From NCBI RefSeq assembly GCF_047496725.1, contig NC_132974.1, positions 2,549,501 through 2,613,500 on the forward strand: DNA of 64,000 nucleotides, given 5' to 3'. The translations under genes were made by a program, and so were the position numbers. Source of the stretch: Anoplolepis gracilipes (lineage: Eukaryota > Arthropoda > Insecta > Hymenoptera > Formicidae). Below are positions 49,848 to 61,200 of the stretch, one piece after another (positions within the stretch are counted from its first letter, which is position 1; every line of letters starts with the position of its first letter). The notes under the pieces were generated by a model. The model saw only the letters and a list, made by a program, of their open reading frames with translations, made no database searches and was not told where the DNA came from.

Positions 49848-52800
49848 TTTTTTAAAAATTCATACATATTTTATAAAATTGTGTTGCAAAATCTTTTGAA
49901 ATATCTTTTAAATTTAACTTGACATTTATTACGACTTTAATTTTTAACACACAATTGCTGTAAAATAGTTAACAAAAAATTTATAGAGAGGATATCGTCT
50001 AAATATTTTCTATCCGCGATTATTGATCGTCTAAAAATGGACAATACTTGCGAAGGTGAATGACATCGCTGGGTCGTCCGACAGTCTCTGATAAATTATC
50101 TATCTTAGGTAGATGTGCGCTGTAAAAATTACATCATGAACGAACGTTAATTGTAATTATCCTGTAATATAAAACATCAATCAAGCTGTTGTGTTTAATA
50201 ATCGATCAAGTTTAATATCATCCGCTGAGAGTATCACGCGTCATTTACTACTAATTATCTTACATTTTCCGGTGAATTAATTGAACTCATCGACGCCCCG
50301 CGCTCTTGCGAAACGAAAATAACTGACCTTTTGTTGTCCTACTTGGGACCGATGCACAATTGACGGAATTTGCATTCGTAAGCTATAAAGCGCGGTACCG
50401 CTATGCACGCATGCCATGGCTGATTCAGCAGACATCTCTGGAGTACAATCAGATCTTCAATTTGTATCTCACATCGGACTTTTCTCTGATCAATTCTAAT
50501 TTTTGACCGATTAATATTATATACATGTATATATTTTTTTCTTTGCAAATACTTATATTATTTTTACAAAAAATTTACACGCATATAAAAAAGAACTTGG
50601 ATTATTAACAAGATACAAAACTTATTCTTATAAAAATTATTTTTGAATATTTTTATGTATTATATCTTTTGTATTATCTCTCTTAGCATATTTATCATTT
50701 ATAACTGTTTATATAACACAAATCAAAAAAGAAAATATCGATCTAATGTTGAAATTTGATTCAAACGTTTTATATAAAAATAATGGAATATCTTAATTTA
50801 ATATCTATATGTATATATCAAATATATATTGTACATCCTGCATTTGATCTCTCGGGTTAACCGGATATTTTTACAGGCGCCTCCTCTCGTATGATTGCAC
50901 CGATAGCCGAATGAAACGTGTCGTCTCGACTTTTATCGCCAAACATGACAGGTTGTGATCGTCGCGTTATAGAATTTCTGCGGTTTAGTAATAGATAGGT
51001 ATTATGTCGCCCGCTTTCGTTCGCTACGCACGACGTAACTCCACGCTCGTTGGATGCACCCGCGCGGCCCATTTCTAGACAGGGGAATCCGCTTTGCAAG
51101 TCGCAAAAAAGAAAATAAAGTTCACCGCGCCTTGCAAACAGAGTGTGCAGGAGAATTCTGCTATTACAATACATAAGAAAGATAAGCATGAGATCAAGAA
51201 TGAGGAAGCACCAAAAGAGATTTTAATTTATATCTCGTCAAAAATTAAAAAAACATTAATACTAAATAAAAAATGTGCCACACCTTGTAAATTAAAGCTT
51301 TTGAAAAATGTTTAATCTGGTTTCCGAGAAAGAGAAAAGTAAAAAAACAGGATAAAGTTATGAGAGTTCGTCGCTCTTACAAGAGAAGCTTTTACGGCAG
51401 TGAAAGTACATTTTACTTGCGACAGGTTATATTTATTTAGGCGTGGACCTATAAGGCCTGCAAAGGGGACGTCAAAATAAATCATTTTAAAAAATTAATA
51501 TCCATAGAAATTAAATATAGTATAGTAAAATAAAAATATAGCAACAAGGGAGGGAGTTAAACTCTCTGTTGCAGTTTCAATTACTTTTTTCTAATTAGAT
51601 TTAGATAATATTATATATAAGGAATATTTTATAAATAAATTTCTCATTATAATTCTTAAGTGATGTGTCATTAAAAAGATTTGTAAATTCTATCGCAAAG
51701 AGATCTTTTTGTGAAAGAGGTATGTTATGTGTCACGACGAGAAATTTAAAAACATAATTTATTTAATTAATCCAGTATTATCATCGGAATAACTTTGATA
51801 ATCTTAACTCTTTGCGTGTGTTGTAAGAAAGAGAGTGATTTAATTTTCTTTCTCAGATTGTTTCCAAGAAGCGTATCGAATCTCGCTGCGCTTACTTGAA
51901 ACTGCACCGTAAATTTGGCAATTTACTAACATCTCGTGCCGCTTCTCGTTTCTAATTTACTTTACATACTTCTTTCCGCGCACTTATAGGATATACGATC
52001 GAAATCGTACTCCTTTCTTCCCCCCCCCCCCAAATAATTTATCTTCCTTCGTGAAAGCGTAACGTCAGATTCTAATTGCTTCGTCATGTAATTTCAAAGC
52101 TCGTATCTTGAAATAAACCAGAAACTCCGATCGTATTTTGATATCGATGAAAGTTTCGAAAATTTATTACTTCGCGCGAGCACGACATGTGTTTCATGTA
52201 GCGGATAGTCACGCTTTATAACGCGAGTCATTATCTTAAATTAGGTGAAGGACAGGTCCGCGTAAACGTTGTATTGTAAAACGGCATATTACGATGCTTC
52301 GTAGAAATCGATAATTAAAGGCTACAATTGTATTGCGTACGCTCGATGAATTTATTAATAACCGCAAATGATATTCTATTATTATGTAAGGAACACATCT
52401 TTCGCAGATAAGACGTTACGTTATTGATTCCTTCTTTCTTCTCTCGTCTCATCTCGTCTATCATTGTGCTTATCTGTATGCTGTGTAAAAATATTACATA
52501 TCGCAAAAAGTTTTGCAATTTCGCGAACTCCACCTTGGAATTAGATGGAATAATCCACTTAACTCGAGTATATCAAAATTCTCGAGAAAGAGAGAAAAAT
52601 ATTCTTAATAATATTTATTTAAAAAACAAATATCGAAATCAGAAAACTCTTTCGCTTCATAAAATTACAAGATACTCCTCTAAATTCATACAATTTTATT
52701 TTTTTTAAATAAATAACTGTTCTCAAAAAATATTCACGATAAATAAATAAATAAATTGTATTGCATCGTTATGCACAGATATCTATGACAGTGTAACCAT

Positions 52801-54356
52801 ATATGTGGCGTATATAATATAACGATGTGTGCATTGTTTTTGCAGACCGGGACAACGGCTTTGTTTTTTGCCGCCCAGGGTGGTTACATGGATATCGCGG
52901 ATCTACTTTTGGAACACGGCGCGATTGTGGATTCGTGCAGCATAGTAAGTGAGAGGCGGCGGCGTGTAAACGAGATCTCGTTGCTCTTTAAACACTAATT
53001 TATTCCACGTGGGTTTCAGGACGGAGGCACGCCGCTCTTCGTCGCATGTCAATACGGTCATCTGGACGTTGTGGAGGGTTTAATAGAGCGAGGTGCCAGT
53101 CCGAACGCTCACATGAAAGTAAGAGGGCGGAATTTTTCATTCTGTACTCTGATAAAACTTTATATATTGAGTAAAACTTACAATTAGTAGGATGAATGAT
53201 TTATCAGCTATATTTTAATTTATTTTCGTTAAGCTCCATTAAACTTATCAATCACACATGTTTCTCATATTTGCAGTGAATGTATAATTTCAAATAATTT
53301 AAACTTGTATCTATCTTTACGAATAGCTCCACCTTTCTAGAAATAAATAATTATTTTATGGAATATAATTTTTTTTCAAGTTGAAAGAATTGCTCTTTAT
53401 ATCTACGTGTTCAGTAAAAATTTGTAAAATTGAAGTTTATCTTTCTCAGAGTGATCTAACTCGGTCAAAAACGTTACGACGTATCATATGTATTTGAGGT
53501 AACGGTGTGACATTAATATGCGAAAGTTAAGAATTAATTACGGCTTGTTAGGACGGCGCTACAGCACTGTTTATCGCCGCCCAAAACGGTCATCTTCGTA
53601 TTCTGGAGGTCCTCCTGGAACGCGGGGCGAAAACGGACGCGGCGAGAACGGACGGCGCCACACCTCTCTGGATCGCGTCGCAAATGGGGCACGACCATGT
53701 CGTTAGAAGGTTGTTGAAAGCTGGTGCCAAGGTCGACGCCACTAGACACGTAAGTCTTGCGTGCCGAGAACCTCCGTTGCGTTGTCCATAATTTGCGGAA
53801 AGCAAACTGTGTTGTGTCACCGCGAACGTTTTCTCTTACAGGATGGCGCGACTCCGCTTTTCAAAGCCGCTCACAAAGGTCACACCGCCGTCATCGGCGA
53901 GCTGCTCAAATACCGTCCTTCGCTCGGCATACTTCCTGTAAGTTCCAGCACAGATGTTAAAAAACAAGATTATGAAGCAATTTTATCAAGTAGTTTTATC
54001 TATCAGTGATCTAGCTTATTTTAAATGATCTAATTTCATAATTTAAAATATAATTTTAGGCATACGTGAGAGAAGGCTAAAGATCTATATATATAATATC
54101 TAAAATTCTATGTAAAAAACACATGCAAGGAATGAGTAAGATTCTTTATCGTTTTAAGAATGGCGAAAGTGCATTGCACGCTGCAGCCTTGACGGGACAC
54201 ATGACAGTCGCGAGGCAGCTCGTGGGAGCGGGAGCAGATCCTTTGCTCATAAATCAGGAGGGCATCACACCGCTTCAGCTGGCCGTCAGGCACTCGCAGA
54301 CGCAGGTCGCCAATTACCTAAAGGATAAAGTGAGAGTACGAACTGCATCCTGTTAA
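42468..54356 (+). CDS. ANKRD29: Ankyrin repeat domain-containing protein 29 orthologue
   Basis: Eight coding exons: 42468-42479, 45102-45212, 46845-46943, 52846-52944, 53020-53118, 53552-53749, 53842-53937, 54159-54356; 303 residues (the human protein has about 301). It starts MSMKKESPWDVELHLAAARG, where the first four codons form their own exon. Eight or nine ankyrin repeats follow, each beginning DGxTPL/TGTTAL (for example DGTTPLILAAAGGHIDAVTE, TGTTALFFAAQGGYMDIADL, DGATPLWIASQMGHDHVVRR). The conserved NGESALHAAALTGHM block precedes the C-terminus. It is a likely scaffold or adaptor protein; no enzymatic motif, signal peptide or membrane segment is seen, and the family function is poorly known. 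An in-frame TGA at 42432 limits the start to 42468. Introns 1-3 are long (2.6, 1.6 and 5.9 kb) and contain only AT-rich sequence, microsatellites and a tandem repeat. All junctions are phase 0. Confidence 0.92.
47065..47142 (+). repeat. Three tandem 26 bp units
   Basis: Three copies of a 26 bp unit beginning TCTATGTTTAACATGAAGAA and ending AGAGAA, at 47065, 47091 and 47117. The third differs by one base (AACAGG for AACATG). It lies in ANKRD29 intron 3. Confidence 0.97.
49799..49843. repeat. (TA)n microsatellite
   Basis: About 22 TA units inside ANKRD29 intron 3. Confidence 0.95.
52020..52031 (+). repeat. Poly-C run
   Basis: Twelve consecutive C after CTCCTTTCTT in ANKRD29 intron 3. It is a rare homopolymer in this AT-rich context, and its length may be error-prone. 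Confidence 0.9.
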
Positions 54357-55757
54357 TGATACCTTTGTTCTTTCCTTTCGATATTATTTGTATGGAAACT
54401 CTTGAGATATCATTCGGCTCAAATATTTCTAAGCAGGATGTAGATGTACCAGATAGAGCGATGCAAGAAAAAATAGCTTGGCTTTAGTCTACCTGCATAA
54501 GAGTTTTATTATTGATAAGAAAATCTTATAATGTTACATTTGAAAAATTATTTTATTATTTTGTTATATTTTATTAAAGAATATATCTGTTATTATATAT
54601 TGAGAAAAAAATATGCGAGCATATTTAAGGTGAGTGTGATGATAATATTTGTTATTTTCTTATTGGTAAAACTCTTATTGACTTTGAAAATAAAATTAGG
54701 CTACTTTTTCGTGTGCTGCTCTGTATTACATAAGTGATATTAATGATCGTTAAACACGTGAAGGATGATATAATGAAAGGAAATTTAATAATTTCACGTA
54801 GTAATGTGAGTGAACACTGACAAGCACAAGTAAGTCGATTATATCAATAGAGACTGTGAACAGAAATCCGTCTTTAAGAGAGTGACTAGGTCTGTTTATT
54901 TTAGTTGCTCTTTTTTTCTTTCTCCGAAACCTGAATATGCCAATTTGATTTTAAGTACAGAAAGTAATGTAAAAAGTGCAATTGAAATGAACAGATCTAT
55001 TATTAGGTAGTGTATATAATCATACTGTTCCATTCTGTGGTAAATATCCCAGTAAAAATATTTTAATACATTTTTCTACTGTAAATATAGTACGACCAAA
55101 ATGTTATAAACATCGAAAGATGGTAGATCTGTTTCTTTCTGTATTTCACAGTAGTATAACAGTAGTATCTATTGTTAAAACGTATACTTAGAATTTTCCG
55201 AATTTTACTTACATTAACTATAATCTCATGTTATGAAAATTCAATTCTATCAGCAGTCTGTCTAACAATAAGTATAATTACCAGGAACATGATATTGAGA
55301 TTTATCGAAACTGATGAGTTTCTAAGACTGACTGATTTGCCTTGAAATCCATATTTTCTATTGTTCTATTAAGCAAGTAAGATCTTTTATCTATTAGAAG
55401 GATGTGTAAGACGATAAGGTTGTAATTGTCATTTGTTTGTAATACGTTTTATTGAAATGTGAATATATTGATGCACCAGACAATGTTCTGTGAAAAACTG
55501 CAACAGTTCAGCACATACATATACATCTCAATTATCAACAAATAAATTTTTTACCGAAATATAGAGATTACAAGTGATATTTGAACACTTCAATATATTT
55601 AAATATTTTGTAATAATTGTAACTTTGTGGGAAAGAGAATAATAATAAGTACTCTTTCCGTCTTCCCAATACATAGCACTCGGTTCATTAGTTATAATTA
55701 TTGTTATTGTTAATGAAAAGGTGCGAAAAATAAATAACTTTATAAAGAAAGCAGTTG

Positions 55758-55810
<53 letters not shown>

Positions 55811-57181
55811 ATAATAATAATATATAGAGTACTAATAATATATAAAGTTATGTACATTATAAATATATTTCGTTATAAAGTGTAGCATTGATATTCCTCC
55901 ATGAAAAATATATATGCATTTATTAAATAAATTTATATAATTACTGCTGTATTAATATTATCAATATTTATCACAGAATAATTCACATAAAATATAATCT
56001 AGAATTACATTCCAGGCTAAAATCAATAATAAGTCATGTTTAAATAAAATAAATAATTTTTAGTATCATTCTATGATGGGGTGATATTAACAAAACGGAA
56101 TTAATGCAGTATAGTGCGAATTATATTTATATTTTTAATTAATAACAAAATCTATTTGATCTTAAGTACAGAACGTAATTTAATAAGTGTTCTTTAATTA
56201 TAATAAATACGAAAAATTTATTTTACAATTAAAAGAAGTTTCATTAAATTAATAAAAATAATTTATTATCATTGTTCAAAGATAATCATATACATATTAC
56301 ATGTTTTAATTTCTCTACCTTATTTTCTCTCTTCTCTGTGTAAATGTATTATTGTTATATATTAAGATATATATTTCACTCTTTTTTTCTCTTATCTATT
56401 AAATAAAATAAAAATATACAAGATCTAAAATAATTGAATAACTTCTTAAACTCGCTTTTTAATTTCACAGCATTTTTAAATATATGTAAGTATAAATAAT
56501 TTTATAGATTATTTTTGTAAGGGATTATTTTTGTAAGGGAATAAATAACCGGCAATTCTTCGTTACCAAATCTTAAATTGATGTCAAAGATCTGTCCTTT
56601 TTGTCAAGGTTTATATAAAACTATTATTGCTATTTTTATTTTGAAAAAAAAAAAAAAAACAATTTCCGTGTGAGAGAAGAGTTAATATGATTATTTTGAT
56701 TTAACAAAAATTACTTCGAAACTGTGCAACATTTCAATTTTCTCTCTTTTTCTTTTTTCCTTTTTCAACTTTACTTAAATAAACGACAAAGTTTTTGCAA
56801 TCAATATATATAATTACTTTGTTTGCTGCATTAAAAAATTAATAAATTAGAAATACGCGCAATTTGTAATTACTTTAATCATCGGCCTTGCAGCGCACAG
56901 ATGTCAAGTGCCCATTTCCTATTTCATTTCAGATGCAAAGTATCTTCCACTTATAACACTGTGCACTTTACTCTAGAAGCATGCCACGCATTTGAGTCGA
57001 AAGAACACTTCGACAGAATTCGTCGCCGATACGTACGATTACGAGTTACGAAGTCAACTGAGTAAGATGAATTTTATGCGATATCCATAGTGCACTGATA
57101 AGAGAGATAACGAAATGTATATCGCATGTATTTCGCTCACAAAATTATCAGTTATATACCGATTCTGAAGGAATACTCATC
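54357..57181. other. Intergenic region between ANKRD29 and syntaxin
   Basis: 2.8 kb of AT-rich sequence with a (TA)n tract at about 55758-55806 and an A-run at 56644-56659. The more G+C-rich part near 56880-57070 probably belongs to the syntaxin promoter. No gene was recognised. Confidence 0.55.
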
Positions 57182-58216
57182 ATGGTTCGTGATCGTATGC
57201 CTGATTTGCGTGCTGTTAGTACTATTTTTTTTTATAATTATTAGAAATCTATCGAACAGAAAAGCTTGAAATAATCAATTGTGTACATTGTTTCAAACAA
57301 CGCTGTCATGTATGAATCATATATGTAAATATAAAGTTTGCGACGAAGGAAGCTATAATCGATATTCAGAATTCATGATTTCTTTCCCGCAGTTATTTAC
57401 ATAGTTTTAGAGTCACTTTGTGTAAACTCCGATTAACTTACAATCGGTGATTTAACTTATCAAATAATATCTATAATACTTTAATGATATGTATATATAC
57501 ACACATAGATAAATTACTATTTCTCTATTGCTTGCAACATGGAAAAAAGATTAGATTAGTAAATATAAATTTCATAGTTAACACTAGAAGTAGAACGGTC
57601 ATTTCTGACCGTTTCTATTTTTTAAATTAATACCTTATTTTTGTGTAGAAGATAAAATTCTGAAATTTTATAACTTTTTATCAATCATTTAAAACGTAAA
57701 GGAAATAATTAAGATCAGAATCTTATCTTTTATATAAGAAATAGGTTATTAATCTAAAAAATAGAAATGGTCAAAAGAACGGCTCGGTACACTTCTAATG
57801 TTAAAAAGCAATTTTGCTAATTGAGGTAATCGTCGATTAATTTAATCGAAGTTGGTTAAAACCTTTAAACCGATAATCTATGAAATTATCAAATATTGTA
57901 CCAATTTCTACAGAGCCGAAATAACAGCAGCACGTTTGGCAGAGGATTCTTGCAGGAAGTACACCTTCAAATAGTCCAAAATAAGAAGCTGAAGGAATTA
58001 CTCAACGAAGTACGTATATACTATTAAAATCGCTTGAATATTTTGTAATACAGATATGCCTTGTATTAATATAGGCTGAGGAAATACGCGCGCTAATTCA
58101 CCTTATAAACAAAAATATTTCTATCATAAAAGATTTACACAATAATATTCTGTCGCATACGAATAAAGGTAAGTGGCAATAACCATAAAATAATTAAAAT
58201 CTAGAATTTATGTACA

Positions 58217-58288
<72 letters not shown>

Positions 58289-61200
58289 TTTTCAGACATA
58301 CAAAAAGAACTGGAGACGCGTACATGTACGATCTCGCAAACAGCTTTCCGCGTGCAGCAAAAATTACGAGGTAGGTAGATTTGTACGTGAAATAATTGGA
58401 CAATTTTCATGACGCGTATTCGTACCGAACGAAATCATCATTGGAGATATCATCCTATTTTTTAAACAATTTACGCCGAGAAGTATATTCCGGTGATATT
58501 TCTCGCTCGCTCGAGGATCTACGTAATCTTGGTGTGAAAGAACTGCTAGGACACGAATTTGGAGTCGATGTATTAGCACTGGAAATAAGATTCGGTTCTG
58601 GAGGTGGCGTTTGTATCGACAATAATCTTTCCAGATGTGTCGACGAATTTGTAACTAACGTATCGCTGTAAGATATTGCGAGTTGTTGCGAACAAATACC
58701 AGAATCTTCTGATTTGTTTTTGTAATGCATTATCATCGAAGGTGAAAGACGGTGGAGTAGAACTTTGGGCATCGATCGTTTGCATAGATCCAATAATTCC
58801 GAATCGCTCCTGTGATTTACAATAAATGATGCATTACCGTTCCTACTATCATTGCTCTCTGAAACGACTTTGTCTTTCAGTTTCCTGAAACATTATATTA
58901 TCATCGTGTATATTTTCGAAGAATATATGCATATATATGTATAATAAAGAAAAATCTAAAAATTTATTATTTATAGACCGATATACATACCGTTGATAAT
59001 GACTCATTTCTTTTTCCAATTCAGGATATTCATTTAATACACCGAGCAACTGTTCTTCGTTGTATTCCGAGTAGATCTTGAATAGTAGACTCTCCACATC
59101 ATCTTCTAAGTGAGACTTCAAAGCGGCAAGTTTCTTCTGTAGCGTAATTAACGTAGGTAACAAATGATCTAAATTATGTTTCTTCATCGTCGCTATAATA
59201 ACATTCACCGCGTTATTATTTGACGTGTGAGAAATTTCATCTTGCTCTTGTGTATCATCCTTTTGCTTCTCATTGAGAGATGATGGTTGCAGACGGTTAT
59301 TACCGATTATAAATACCACATCTTTTAAGACACACGCCCCCTCCTCTGTCGTAATATCGATGGAATCATGGTCACATATTTCGCCAAGAATATTTTTAGT
59401 TAATTTCATAACCAATTTAAGTTTCGCTGACGCGTCTAAATGTTCCAGCATAAATTCGTAAATGATGTTACGGTTGTCTTGATTCACCCTTCCAGGTAGC
59501 GTCAACAGTTTCTTCTCTCGATCGCTCATTCTATGACCATAGAACACATTACGAGACTGATAATTGTTATAATGATATATACTCTCGAGGAACTGCTTGA
59601 AAATTAAAGTCTTATTCTTCACTAGAAGTTTTTCTTCCACTAGGAAGATCGTCAGTTCGCGTATCATACTATCCGTATCTGATAGCATCGTCAATATGTG
59701 AAAGAAGAATGGACCCTTCAGTTTTATAAAATCCTCCAGCAGAAGTTGAATGAATATCACAACTATGGCTTCTCTCACACCTGAATTCGAATCTTTCATG
59801 CTGATGCACATGTCGGGCAAATACGGTTCTACTAAATCGGTAAATCTCACACAAATGTCAGCCAATGCTTTCGCGGCGTTTATCTTGACTGCAGTCTTAA
59901 TCGGTGAGTCTGGATTTGTTTCTTGACGCATCAAACCACCAAATATCGGCGTGACTTCCTTTGCGATTTCGCGATCTCTCAGCGCTTGCTGACAAAGAAT
60001 GACTACTGTGGATGCCTGTAGATTCTTCATCTCTTTGGTAGCTTCCGGCAACGATTCCCATTGTAACAACAATTGTTTTAGAGCTCGTAGAGTCGACGAA
60101 GAAATCTTGTTGGTGCACAAAAGCGAAGCGTGACCCAAAGTACATATAGCTCTTACTTTAAGTGTCTCTTGAATAAGACTTCTACTCTCTTCTAGTGTTA
60201 AATCTTGAATCTCCGCCTCTGACAGCCTCATTAGTTCCAGCATATTCGATTCTATCAATTGGCTACTCTTTTCGGCGTGCAAATATCGTAATACAACGCT
60301 CAGGATATCCAGACAAATGCTGATTAAGTTGAACGTGATCTCAAAACGGCAAATACATTTGTAGAGATGCTGATGGAGATCCTCGAGGCAATCACGATCT
60401 AAAACGGACCATGCGTGTCTCAAGACATGCAGAACCAAACTCGCGTGATAATCGTTCTTCTGGATAATTTCCTTATAATCCGTGATATATTTATCTATAG
60501 TTGGAATCTTCATATTTTCGGCTAGGGCGGCTAACAGAATCCATGCGCCTATGGTGTTATCCGTACCGATGTGCGATTGTAAATTCGATATCATAGAGTT
60601 GGTAATAACGCCGTTCTTGACCCACAAGCCGCAAGCTTTCGACAAATGCTTTCTCATTTTCATGTTACTCAATTTCTCCAGCACTCTCCACGGCAGATTA
60701 TTCGCATCATCCGGAATATATGTAGAGGCTTTCATTATTCTATTTAACAACACGTTTCCCAAACATTCCAATACCTTTTCTTGTACTTTAGCTTCGATAT
60801 CATATATTTGCGGTACAACAGCCTGTGTCCATTCGTTGAGGAGACTCGAATTATGAGGAAATCGTTCTAAAATCTCTGAAAGAACATGTACTGCGAATTG
60901 ACGTACAGTTAAGGTAGGATCCCTGCAACGATCACTTATCACATGCGTAATCTTGTTTGTAAGTGCTGGGAACATGATGGATAAATTTCTTAAAATTTTC
61001 AGAGCGCTTCGTTGAACCAGCGCGCGCTCGTCGTTGACTCTGTCCAGTAACATTGTAACAACAGTATTTGATCCTGGTAATGGATCAATGTCCTCCGACA
61101 GCGCTCTTTCCAACTCGTCGACCATAGGAAACATTTTATTCAAGGCTGAAACTACAAATATTTTTTCAAGAATCATTTTATCGATATCATTATTACAATC

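Noticed and set aside
50857..51189. 110-residue minus-strand ORF in ANKRD29 intron 3
   Set aside because: No domain and no similarity I recognise; slightly higher G+C intronic sequence can give such an ORF by chance.
60482..60856. 124-residue plus-strand ORF
   Set aside because: Shadow of the NCAPD3 coding strand, whose HEAT-repeat translation is clearly the real one.
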